This document shows, piece by piece, positions 8,147 to 15,427 of a stretch of 16,419 nucleotides of DNA. Location: the NCBI GenBank assembly GCA_003022685.1, contig PXSV01000197.1, positions 1 to 16,419 on the forward strand. The letters run 5' to 3'. The stretch comes from Halobacteriales archaeon SW_9_67_24 (GTDB taxonomy: Archaea; Halobacteriota; Halobacteria; Halobacteriales; Halococcaceae). The translations under genes were made by a program, and so were the position numbers. The notes under the pieces are model-generated. The model saw only the letters and a list, made by a program, of their open reading frames with translations, had not been told where the DNA came from and made no database searches. Numbering within the stretch: position 1 is the stretch's first letter; the number at the start of each line of letters is the position of its first letter.

Positions 8147-8424
8147 TGGTCGTTCATCGGGTTGCTCGTACATGGGTTCGTCGGATGCCGGCAGTCAGGT
8201 GGGACGGTTCACGGCCGAATGTGCTCAGTCGCAAGCCTGTGTCGGTCTCGAATCGGGCCGACGTGCAGGTCCCGAGGGCGAACTCCACCGACGAGACGTC
8301 GAGGAAAACGAGCCCGTCGCTCCCGTGGCGCGCGACGGAGAGCCGTTTCGATCGGGCGCACGCTCGTCGATTCCTGCCGACCCACTGTTCTCGTGCCGAG
8401 ATCCGCCACACAGTTCGACCCGTC
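8147..8424. other. Intergenic region without a recognised gene
   Basis: Between the two minus-strand genes I see no recognisable protein. A 90-codon minus-strand frame (8154-8426) begins inside the inverted repeat and ends 8 bases before the membrane-protein ATG. One stretch, DGLVFLDVSSVEFALGTC, looks somewhat protein-like, but the rest is Arg-rich as expected for an off-frame in GC-rich DNA. It may be a gene remnant or nothing. No T-run or clear TATA box was found. Confidence 0.3.
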
Positions 8425-8506
8425 ATAGGGTCGGTTGGAAGCGGTTACCGGTGCGCCCGCACGACGGCGTGCGGTCGATCCCGGACGGACTTCCAACCGA
8501 CCCTAT
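8425..8506. repeat. 82-bp inverted-repeat element (perfect 17-bp arms) with nested hairpin
   Basis: ATAGGGTCGGTTGGAAG at 8425-8441 is the exact reverse complement of 8490-8506, with a 48-bp spacer. Inside the spacer CCGCAC (8457-8462) pairs with GTGCGG (8469-8474). The element abuts the halocyanin stop codon. If the arms are taken as 16 bp starting at TAGGG, the same three bases, TGA on the minus strand, flank both ends, one copy being the stop codon itself. This fits a miniature inverted-repeat element with a 3-bp target duplication, but it could equally be a transcript-end hairpin. Confidence 0.7.
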
Positions 8507-9123
8507 CAGTAAGAGTACGGACCCCCGTCTCCGCTACCGCCGCCTCCACCCGTCGTGGTTTCGCTACCGCCTCCGTCGCCCCCCTCACAGGGGAGGGTCT
8601 CGTCGAGCGAGGAACCGCCGACGAGCACGACACCACACATCGTCGACTCGCCGTGGATCGTACAGTAGTACTCGTAGATCCCTTCGCTATCGAAGGTGTA
8701 GGTGACGTTCCCGCCGTCCGACACCTCCTCGCTCATGTCCCACTGGGCGGCGCTGTCGTGGAACTGCGTGCTGGTCACGTCGTGAGCGAAGCCGTCCTCG
8801 TTCATCCACTCGACGGTGGTGCCGGGATCGACCGACGCCCGTATGGGATCGAACGCGGTGTCTGTCATCGTCACGGTCGTGCCCGCCGCAGTTCCATCGG
8901 CAGTACCGGCTGTCGTTTCGTTCCCGCCACCTGCGCCGGTCGTGTCTTCGCCTTCGGTCGGCGCGGCGGTGGTCGTCGTGGTCTCGGTTCCGCCACTCCC
9001 ATCGTCCCCATCGTTACTGTCACCTCCCTCACCGCTGCCACCACCGTTATCGCCACCGATACAGCCGGCGGTTACCGGGAGCGTGAACGCTGTCGTGGCT
9101 ACAAGGAACCGTCGCCGGTCCAT
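8506..9123 (-). CDS. Halocyanin-like blue copper lipoprotein (Tat-exported)
   Basis: ATG at 9123 gives 205 residues starting MDRRRFLVATT, a twin-arginine signal ending in a lipobox TAGC with C21 as lipid anchor; an in-frame ATG at 9138 adds five residues. A long Gly/Asp/Thr linker (about 22-85) leads to a plastocyanin-fold domain. Type-1 copper ligands are H114 (FAHDV), then C154, H157 and M162 in YYCTIHGESTMCG, giving the C-x2-H-x4-M spacing. C163 and C179 could form a disulfide. A Gly/Ser/Thr-rich tail ends in GGPYSY. Such proteins carry single electrons at the outer face of the haloarchaeal membrane. The tail after the copper domain is unusual for halocyanins, which normally end soon after the Met ligand. 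The stop codon lies at the edge of the 82-bp inverted-repeat element. A GAGGAG sequence sits just before ATG 9138, too close for ideal ribosome binding, so the start choice is uncertain. Confidence 0.88.
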   Translation of the reverse strand: MDRRRFLVATTAFTLPVTAGCIGGDNGGGSGEGGDSNDGDDGSGGTETTTTTAAPTEGEDTTGAGGGNETTAGTADGTAAGTTVTMTDTAFDPIRASVDPGTTVEWMNEDGFAHDVTSTQFHDSAAQWDMSEEVSDGGNVTYTFDSEGIYEYYCTIHGESTMCGVVLVGGSSLDETLPCEGGDGGGSETTTGGGGGSGDGGPYSY

Positions 9124-9353
9124 GCTGGACAATACCATACTCCTCAGTCATACGTCTTGTGTTGGCACCACGGTGAGTGGCGGATGGTCGTACTGGCGAC
9201 GTACTGCTGCCGGCTGCGACACAACGGATCAACAGGGAAGCGCCGCTGCGCGAACGTGGCGGCTGCGGGGCCGACGAAGAACCGGACGAATCCGGGTCAG
9301 TGACTTGGCCGCGATGGGATCGAGCCGCCGCAAGACTCCGCCAGCTACACGCC

Positions 9354-10469
9354 TCAGCGATCGGCGGACGCGGGCGTGTCCCGCGGGAGGCAAGCCGAGA
9401 GTTCGCCGCGCGAGAGTCCCGCGACCCCCTCGGGACCGTCGGGGTTCGTCGCGAGATCGACGATCACCTCGGTGAGATTCACCGTTTTATCGATGTAGTC
9501 GTCGCGTTTCTTTGCCCACTCTGCCGGCACCGAATCGTTGTTGAGCAGCGAGCACGCGCGCTCGACGGCGGGCGCGAACGCGCCGATGTTGTAGATCAGC
9601 CCCTCGCGTTCGAGTTCGAGGAAGTTGCCCATGTCCGACTCGCCGACGAAGGAGTTCGACCGGATCGCGGGCGTGCCGAGCAGTGCGGCCTCGGTCACCA
9701 TCGTCTGGGTGTCGGCCACGAGGAGGTGGGCCTCGGCGAGCGCGTCGTGGAGGAGGCCAGGGTGGAGGTCGAACGGGCGCGCATCGAGGGCCTCAAACGC
9801 CATTGCGTCGCTCTCGTCGGAGACGAACACGGTGGCGTGCTCGGCGAGCCGGGCAACGAGTTCGCGACGCTCGGCCGGACCGATCCCCGAGTGGCTGACG
9901 TCGTGGTGCGAGCCGAAGGCGTTGAACCGGCAGATGACGTACTTCTCGTCGGGAGCCACCCCGAGGCGCTCACGGATGTCCTCGCGGGCCGAAAAGACAT
10001 CGGGATGGAGGTACGCCGACTCCTTGAACCCGCGAAATCGGTAGTGCTTGGGGCCGAGGTCCTTCCCGAAGGCGTGGGGGGTGAGGATGCTCTCGGCGAA
10101 CGGGCGCGAGACCGCGTGATCCAACGAGGTGGGTTCGGAATCGAGGAGCAGCGTGACGGGCGTGCGCGTGAGCGCGCCGGCGTGGGCGGCGTATCCTCCC
10201 ATGCCGAAGATCCGGTCGGGGTCGTACTGTCGAGTGTACCGGAGGATCGTGTAGTAGTGGCGGGGGAGCTGGCGTACCAGCGACCACTTCGTCGTTTCGA
10301 GCCGGCCGTAACACCGGTAGGGGAGGCCGTGATAGTCGAGCAACGCCTCGGTCACACCGTAGTCCCGGGCGAGCAACAACACGTCGTGACCGCGGTCGTC
10401 GAGCGCTGCCGCAGCGTGCTTATACAGATGGACGTGAGCAGGCGTGTTCGTAAAAAACAGATATCTCAT
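9354..10469 (-). CDS. DUF354-family glycosyltransferase-like protein
   Basis: ATG at 10469 gives 371 residues beginning MRYLFFTNTPAHVHLYKHAA, the first Rossmann strand and helix of the GT-B-like fold. Further features are HDVLLLARDYG, PDRIFGMGGYAAHAG, VTLLLDSEPT, a middle linker YRFRGFKESAYLHPDVF, and a C-terminal half with RFNAFGSHHDVSHSGIG, VFVSDE, HDALAEAHLLVADTQTMVTE and AALLGTPAIRSNSF. The ADTQTMVTEAALLGTPAIR section is the DUF354 equivalent of the donor-binding loop in UDP-GlcNAc 2-epimerase/GT-B enzymes. Members are common in archaeal polysaccharide and N-glycan loci but their reaction is not established. The gene is complete and stands alone. TTTACGA on the minus strand (10501-10507) lies about 35 bases before the ATG and could be its TATA box. 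A frame extension to 10748 is probably not translated. Confidence 0.85.
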   Translation of the reverse strand: MRYLFFTNTPAHVHLYKHAAAALDDRGHDVLLLARDYGVTEALLDYHGLPYRCYGRLETTKWSLVRQLPRHYYTILRYTRQYDPDRIFGMGGYAAHAGALTRTPVTLLLDSEPTSLDHAVSRPFAESILTPHAFGKDLGPKHYRFRGFKESAYLHPDVFSAREDIRERLGVAPDEKYVICRFNAFGSHHDVSHSGIGPAERRELVARLAEHATVFVSDESDAMAFEALDARPFDLHPGLLHDALAEAHLLVADTQTMVTEAALLGTPAIRSNSFVGESDMGNFLELEREGLIYNIGAFAPAVERACSLLNNDSVPAEWAKKRDDYIDKTVNLTEVIVDLATNPDGPEGVAGLSRGELSACLPRDTPASADR

Positions 10470-10625
10470 GTGTCCGTGCCGACGCGAACGAACCCGGCCC
10501 TCGTAAACACACCGGTCCGGCTCGACGGCGACACTCACACTGCCACGCGGCCGACCGGGGCCAGCAACGCCGGTCGTGTCGGTTCCACCGACGCGAAGCG
10601 CTCGTCCCGGTGCTCGGAACGGACG

Positions 10626-10648
10626 CGAGTATGCGGAGGATAACAAAG
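10626..10648 (+). promoter_or_regulatory. Shared 23-bp upstream box, copy 1 (CGAGTATG-N6-ATAACAAAG)
   Basis: CGAGTATG followed by CGGAGG and ATAACAAAG, 65 bases before the first candidate ATG (10714) of surface protein 1. It matches copy 2 (12245-12267) at 20 of 23 positions without gaps and copy 3 (15240-15262) at 18 of 23. Role as promoter element or operator is inferred only from conservation and position. Confidence 0.5.
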
Positions 10649-10713
10649 CCGCTTCGTGAGAACGTCCCCGGAAGGACGGTTTCATCGCAGCCTCGCCGAC
10701 CGACGGCTGATCG

Positions 10714-12190
10714 ATGAAACGGGTCCAGCACGAACGCATGACACGCACGCTCTCTACTGTGGTGATAGTCGCGGTGGTACTGCTCTCGACGGTCGCCGGC
10801 GTCGTCGCCCTCGGCGGGTCGGCGGTCGCCTTTGAGGCTGTACGCGGTCAAGCCCGGCGACGCCGTTGTCGAGGACGGCATCGAGACGGTCACGCTCGAC
10901 GTCGGGCCGGAGGCCAGCGTCGCCAACGTGACGAGCGAGGACGTCTACGTCGCGATCCGGGGCACGACCCGGTACGAGATCGACGACGTGAACGTCTCGT
11001 CGAGCCAGAACGGCAGCCGGCTCGAAGTCACGCTGCCACGGACAATCCAGCCGCCGCTCGGTGAGGGACCGAACACCGGCTCGGAGGTCGCGGTCAAGTT
11101 CCGCAACTTCACGACGCCGAGCGAGCCTGGCACCTACACCATCGACGGCACTGTTTCGACGCCCTTGGGCGAGACCGACGGCCCGGCGTCGGTCTCGTAC
11201 ACGGTCAGCGAGCCCGAACTCTCCTTCGCGAACCAGAGCGTCTCGCAGTTCGACGAGCGCCAGGCGCTCGACGTCTCGGCGGCGATCCCCGGCGGCGGCT
11301 ACGTCGGGCTGTTCACCACGACCGAGAACGGTTCGCGCGACCGACTCGTCGGGTCGACCAACGTCGCGGTCAGTCGCGAAGCGGGGAACTACACCGTCGA
11401 CGTGAGCGGGAACGTCACCGAAACCCGGGAACTCGTCGCGGTCGCGTACACCGAGACGACGGGCCGCTCGTACGGTATCCGAACGGAACAGACGTTCGAC
11501 CCGGCCGCCGACGAGCCGCTCGTGGTCGGCGGCGACCTCGTGAACGCGACGGCGACGGTCGCGACGCTCGACGTCGACGGCCGCCTCACGGCCGGAAGCG
11601 AGTACGACCAGGGCGAGCGGCTGTTCTTCGATCAGGGCGAGGCGAGCACGAGCTACGCGATCACCCGGATCGAGAGCGGCGAACTCGGCGCGACCGCGGA
11701 CTCGTTCCAGACCGCCGCGAACGGCACGGCGATCGTCGACACCGCATCGCTCGACGAGGGCCAGTACGCGATAACGCGGGTCGACGACGGCTCGCTCGTG
11801 AGCCTCGACGACGACAGCACAACTGGGCCCGGCGACGACAGCTTCGTCGTCACCGGCCAGCAGGTGAACGCGACGACCACCGAAGCCGCCGACGCGACGG
11901 CAACCGAGACCACTAACGCAACCCCGACGTCCGAACCAACCGAGACGACGGCCGCGACGACCGTCGGCGAAACGACGACGGAAAGCATGGACGGGAACGC
12001 GACGGCAACGGCAGCCGAGACGACGATGACGGAGTCGCCCGACACGACCGAGGGCGTGACTGACACCGAAACGGGCGGCGAAACGACCACCAGCGGCGGA
12101 ACGACCAACGGGGGCGGGCCGGGCTTCACCGCCATCGCCGCGGTGGTGGCGCTGCTCGCGGCCGCGCTGCTTGCGGCAACGCGGCGCTGA
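10714..12190 (+). pseudogene. PGF-CTERM surface glycoprotein, frameshifted after the signal peptide
   Basis: Two ATGs (10714, 10738) open a frame with a clear signal peptide: MTRTLSTVVIVAVVLLSTVA then GGSAVAFE. At about 10834-10840 (GAGGCTG) coding passes to the next frame, which continues LYAVKPGDAVVEDGIETVTL and stays open to TGA 12188-12190. The first frame would read out-of-frame residues to 11064. One extra G in GAGG would give a smooth ...AVAFELYAVKPGD; alternatively up to ~60 bases are missing relative to the paralogue at 12384, whose mature N-terminus is longer. The mature part has two beta-rich regions, LSFANQSVSQFDERQALDVS and ERLFFDQGE...GQYAITRVDDGSLVSL, many N-x-S/T sequons, a Thr/Glu-rich stalk (from ~11875), and a PGF motif (12119-12127), hydrophobic segment and final Arg-Arg: the archaeosortase A sorting signal. 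S-layer-related surface role is inferred. A TTG start at 10832 would lack any signal peptide. Confidence 0.72.
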
Positions 12191-12383
12191 CGGTCCCCAC
12201 TACTCGAACCGGAAGCTACTTTCCACCGGCCGTCGCACCGAAACCGAGTATGGTGGGGATAACAAAGGCCTCGACGCGAGCGGTCCCCACCGATGACGCT
12301 CCCAGTGGCGTCCCCCGGGTGTCTGCGGAGCCGGGACGCCGGCGAACACTACCACCGACAATGACTGCATCCATCGCCAATCC
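12191..12383. other. Leader region of surface protein 2 with repeats
   Basis: The 193-bp gap between the two surface-protein genes holds the second ATAACAAAG box (listed separately), two copies of CGGTCCCCAC (12191-12200 and 12281-12290), and an inverted repeat GGTGGGGA (12252-12259) / TCCCCACC (12284-12291) whose loop contains most of the box. ATG codons upstream of 12384 are out of frame. Confidence 0.45.
12245..12267 (+). promoter_or_regulatory. Shared 23-bp upstream box, copy 2
   Basis: CGAGTATG followed by GTGGGG and ATAACAAAG, 116 bases before the ATG of surface protein 2. Spacing between the two conserved parts is identical to copy 1. Part of it can pair with 12284-12291 as an 8-bp inverted repeat. 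Confidence 0.5.
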
Positions 12384-13868
12384 ATGACGAAGGCAGGACA
12401 CAGCGCGTTCATGACTGCGGTCGTGGTCGTCGCGGCGGTCGCGGCGGTCGCGGTCGGCGGCCCCGCCGCGGTGGCGCTCGAACCCGATACCGCGGCCCCG
12501 TACCCGCACTCGCCGGGCGTGAGCGTCCAGGAGTTCCCGGTCTCGGTCGTCGCCGAGCGCAACGACGCCGTCGTGCTCAACGGGATGGGGGCGCTCACGC
12601 TCGATTTCGGTGCCGACAGCGGCTTCGACGGGAGCGTGACGAACGTCAGCGCCGACGACGTCGAGGTCACGATCATCAGCGAGACCGACCAGCAGACGGT
12701 CGGTGCGTTCGAGGTCACCGAGAGCAGCGACGGGACGGTCGCGCTCGAGTTCACCCAGCGGGTCGAGGTGGCTGCCGGCGACCGGATCCTCGTCCAGGTC
12801 GCCGACGTGACCACGCCGAGCGCCGACGGCCAGTACTCGGTCTCGGTGTCGGCCACGACGCCCGGCGGCACGACCGACGGTCCCGTCTCGGTCGGCTACC
12901 GCGTCGTCTCGGCCTCGGTCTCGTTCCCGAACCAGACCGCTTCGCAGTTCAATGACACCCAGCCGATCACGGTCTCGGGCGTCGTGCCGAACGCCGGGTA
13001 CGTCGGCGTGTTCACCGTGAACGAGAACGGGTCGCGAGGGGAGCTCGTGGGGAACACCGAACCGATCGTCGCGCAGTACAACACGCGGAACTACACCGTG
13101 GCCCTCGACGGGAACGTCGAGGCAAGCCAGCGCCTCGAAGCCGTGGTCTTCTACGAGACGACCGGCGGCAACGCGGCCGTCCGACTGAACGGGAGCCTCG
13201 ATCCGGCCGAGGACGAGGTAGTGACCAACGACGGCGTGCCCGCGAACGCGACCGGCTACGTCGCGACGATCGACGCCGACGGCCGGATCACGACCGGGAG
13301 CGAGTACGAGATCGGTTCGCGGCTGTTCTTCGATCAGGGCGAACCGGACACGGGCTACCAGGTCCAGGCGGTCGAGGACGGCACGCTCGGCGAGGTCGTG
13401 ACCACGTTCGAGACGCCGGCCAGCGGCTCGGCGGTGGTTTCGACGGCCGGGTTCGCGCCGGGGCAGTACGCCATCACGCGACTCGACGACGGCTCGGTGG
13501 TGAGCCTCGACGGCGACAGCACCACCGGTGCCCAGGACGACAGTTTCTTCGTTACCGAGGCGGTCGCCGAAACGACCAACGCCACGACGACGGCGAACGA
13601 TTCCGTCGGAACGGACACGATGACCGCCGAAACGACCGACGGAGCGGCAACAACCGAGGCGGGAACGACCGGGCAGGACACGACTGAACAGGAAAGGACC
13701 GAGACCGAGGCGAGCGAGACGACCGCCGCTACTGACGGCGGCGACACCACCAGCGGGGGGGACGACGGCGACGGCAGCAGCGGGGCGTTCGGGCCGGGCT
13801 TCGGCCCGGTCGCCGCGGTGCTCGCGCTGCTCGCGGCCGCGTTGGTCGCCGCGCGCCGGGCACGATAA
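12384..13868 (+). CDS. PGF-CTERM surface glycoprotein (intact paralogue)
   Basis: This 494-residue protein starts MTKAGHSAFM with a hydrophobic signal (VVVVAAVAAVAVGGPAAVA) and runs without interruption to TAA 13866-13868. The ectodomain has the same order as the preceding gene: an N-terminal beta region with ALTLDFGADSGF and GSVTNVSADDVEVTI, a central SVSFPNQTASQFNDTQPI and GYVGVFTVNENGSRGELVG, and a C-terminal region with SRLFFDQGE, GQYAITRLDDGSVVSLDGDS. About nine or more N-x-S/T sequons suggest N-glycosylation. A Thr/Glu/Ala stalk leads to FGPGFGPVAAVLALLAAALV and a basic end; PGF at 13794-13802 marks an archaeosortase A (ArtA) substrate that would be cleaved and lipid-anchored. Module resemblance to haloarchaeal S-layer-type proteins is by pattern only. 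Adjacent, same-strand position of the two paralogues points to tandem duplication followed by divergence and damage to the first copy. Confidence 0.85.
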   Translation: MTKAGHSAFMTAVVVVAAVAAVAVGGPAAVALEPDTAAPYPHSPGVSVQEFPVSVVAERNDAVVLNGMGALTLDFGADSGFDGSVTNVSADDVEVTIISETDQQTVGAFEVTESSDGTVALEFTQRVEVAAGDRILVQVADVTTPSADGQYSVSVSATTPGGTTDGPVSVGYRVVSASVSFPNQTASQFNDTQPITVSGVVPNAGYVGVFTVNENGSRGELVGNTEPIVAQYNTRNYTVALDGNVEASQRLEAVVFYETTGGNAAVRLNGSLDPAEDEVVTNDGVPANATGYVATIDADGRITTGSEYEIGSRLFFDQGEPDTGYQVQAVEDGTLGEVVTTFETPASGSAVVSTAGFAPGQYAITRLDDGSVVSLDGDSTTGAQDDSFFVTEAVAETTNATTTANDSVGTDTMTAETTDGAATTEAGTTGQDTTEQERTETEASETTAATDGGDTTSGGDDGDGSSGAFGPGFGPVAAVLALLAAALVAARRAR

Positions 13869-13932
13869 GCCCGACACCCCTCGGCGGCATCGAACCGCGT
13901 CCGGTTTTTCGACGACGATCGAGAGAGGACAC

Positions 13933-15192
13933 ATGAGCCAGGGAACGATGGACACAGGCTTCGCAGGACAGTTGCTCGGCGAGACCCTGCGGTACGCGCG
14001 CGAACGCGAGTACACGGGGTGGGACTACGGCGACGGGATGAGCAGCCGGCTCCTCCAGGGGATGCCGATCGAGAACAAGTGGTGCAACATCGCGGTCCAG
14101 GAGACGATCAAGCGCGCGCCGGTCAACGTCCGGCCGCTCTTCCTCGTCGAACAGCGTCGGAACTACAAGGGCACGGCGCTGTTCGCGATGGCGAACCTCG
14201 CCGCCGACCGCCTCGATCTCAGGGACGGAGCCGACGGCCGGGGTTCGGAATCGGCGGTCGATTACGCGACCGAGGCGCACGAGTGCTGCGAGTGGCTGAT
14301 CGAGCACCGGACGCCGGGCTACGCAGGCTTCTGTGGCGCACACCGCCACGAGATCCAGCATCTCGACATCAAGGGCCTCCCCGAGTACCCCGACATGGTG
14401 TCGACGTCCTATGCAGTCCAGGCGCTGCTCGCCGCGAGCGATGCGGGTCTCGACGCCGGAGCCGAATCGGCGTATCCCGACATCGTCGAATCGGTCGCCG
14501 ACTTCATCGACGAGGACCTCGCGTACGAGGAGATCCCCGAGGGCGCACGGATGAAGTACGTCCCGACGTGGTCGAGCGATCACTACACGCTCAACGCGGT
14601 CGCGCTCGGCGGCGTGACGCTGCTCGAACTCGCCGCGCGGTTCGACGATCCGACCCACCGCGAACGCGGCGAGAAACTGCTCGACTACGTGGTTTCGCGC
14701 CAGCGTCCCGAGGGCGGATGGATGTACCGCGACCCGCCCTCCGCGTCACACCTCTCGATGGACAACCACCACAACGGGTTCGTGATCGAATCGCTGCTCC
14801 GCCATCGGGCACTCACCGGGTCGAGCCGGTACGCCGATAGCCTCGATGACGCGCTCGCCTTTTACCGTGATGACCTGTTCGCCCCCGACGGCGCGCCGAA
14901 CTGGGATGAGTCGAGCGCGTATCCCCGCGACATCCACGCCGCCGCCCAGGGGATCATCGTGTTCAGCCGCGCGGGCGCGTTCGACGTCGCCGAACGGATC
15001 CTCGACTGGACCGTCGGGAACCTCTACGCGGGCAACGGACGATTTCACTTCCGTCGGGAGCGATTTTATACCAAGCGAATCACCCTGATGCGGTGGTGTG
15101 AGGCGTGGATGGCCTACGCGGTGGCGACGTATCTCACCCACCGTGCCGAAGCGAGCGAGGGCGAAGCCGGGTCCGCCAGTCGGATTCGATAG
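13933..15192 (+). CDS. Alpha/alpha-toroid (six-hairpin-like) protein, probably polysaccharide-related
   Basis: A complete 419-residue protein from ATG 13933, preceded by GAGAGAGGAC as a modest ribosome-binding site and a T5 stretch ~25 bases upstream (13905-13909). It has repeated helix pairs: ESAVDYATEAHECCEWLIEH, DMVSTSYAVQALLAASDAG, LNAVALGGVTLLELAARFDD, EKLLDYVVSRQRPEGGWMYR, NHHNGFVIESLLRHRALTG, and DIHAAAQGIIVFSRAG, closing with RITLMRWCEAWMAYAVATYL. The motifs QRPEGGWMYR and NHHNGF, spaced among helices, resemble alpha/alpha-barrel enzymes such as family-88/105 hydrolases, polysaccharide lyases and terpene-cyclase-like folds. Some haloarchaeal relatives carry database names about antibiotic ABC transporters, which this soluble sequence does not support. 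No signal peptide or membrane segment is evident, so it should act in the cytoplasm. Position between surface-protein genes and an epimerase suggests a sugar-polymer substrate, by inference. Confidence 0.6.
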   Translation: MSQGTMDTGFAGQLLGETLRYAREREYTGWDYGDGMSSRLLQGMPIENKWCNIAVQETIKRAPVNVRPLFLVEQRRNYKGTALFAMANLAADRLDLRDGADGRGSESAVDYATEAHECCEWLIEHRTPGYAGFCGAHRHEIQHLDIKGLPEYPDMVSTSYAVQALLAASDAGLDAGAESAYPDIVESVADFIDEDLAYEEIPEGARMKYVPTWSSDHYTLNAVALGGVTLLELAARFDDPTHRERGEKLLDYVVSRQRPEGGWMYRDPPSASHLSMDNHHNGFVIESLLRHRALTGSSRYADSLDDALAFYRDDLFAPDGAPNWDESSAYPRDIHAAAQGIIVFSRAGAFDVAERILDWTVGNLYAGNGRFHFRRERFYTKRITLMRWCEAWMAYAVATYLTHRAEASEGEAGSASRIR

Positions 15193-15239
15193 GTTTGATA
15201 AGCGTGCTGCGTGAACGGTGGGTATGATGCCGCCGATGT

Positions 15240-15262
15240 CGGGTAAACGGACCATAACAAAG
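15240..15262 (+). promoter_or_regulatory. Shared 23-bp upstream box, copy 3
   Basis: CGGGTAAA followed by CGGACC and ATAACAAAG, 161 bases before the epimerase ATG and 33 bases before a small ORF at 15296. The ATAACAAAG part is identical to copies 1 and 2 and the spacing is kept, while the left half is more diverged. Confidence 0.45.
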
Positions 15263-15295
15263 CACGCTGGGGCGGTGCTCGGTGAGTAGATCACC

Positions 15296-15427
15296 ATGAT
15301 CAGCCCTTCCTGTCTCCCCTCCTCTGCTACGAGGCCGATATACGACGCCAAACGTTCCGAAGCGGCCGTCATGGGGGCGACCGGAGTCCGTCACGAGCAA
15401 GACGGCACGTCGGACGGTGACCGATGA
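15296..15427 (+). CDS. Possible 43-residue leader ORF overlapping the epimerase start
   Basis: ATG 15296 opens a 43-residue frame (MISPSCLPSSATRPIYDAKR and onward) whose TGA at 15425-15427 overlaps the epimerase ATG as ATGA. An in-frame ATG at 15371 would give 18 residues; GATATAC near 15338 could be a TATA box for that shorter start. It has no recognisable domain and its composition is not clearly coding. Because stop/start overlap is easily met by chance this is a weak call, kept because the other genes of this locus are coupled by such overlaps. Confidence 0.2.
   Translation: MISPSCLPSSATRPIYDAKRSEAAVMGATGVRHEQDGTSDGDR

Noticed and set aside
8154..8426. 90-codon minus-strand ORF between the membrane protein and halocyanin genes
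   Set aside because: Only one short protein-like stretch, otherwise Arg/Thr-rich; not enough to call a gene, described with the intergenic region.
7208..8428. 406-codon plus-strand frame opposite the membrane protein
   Set aside because: Asp/Arg/Glu-rich antisense shadow with no domain; the minus strand encodes regular membrane helices.
9139..9353. Possible tRNA or small RNA in the gap before the DUF354 gene
   Set aside because: No T-loop/acceptor pairing and no cloverleaf could be built on either strand; I see nothing specific in this gap.
9177..10643. 488-codon plus-strand frame
   Set aside because: Antisense of the well-supported DUF354 gene; no recognisable motifs, length due to GC-rich codon bias.
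13740..13800. Short GGC/GAC-rich repeats in the surface-protein stalks as a CRISPR-like or VNTR array
   Set aside because: Irregular codon-level repetition of Thr/Glu/Gly/Asp, no constant repeat length or spacers.
12216..14015. 599-codon minus-strand frame opposite surface protein 2
   Set aside because: Antisense of a gene with signal peptide and PGF-CTERM; composition is that of a mirrored GC-rich coding strand.
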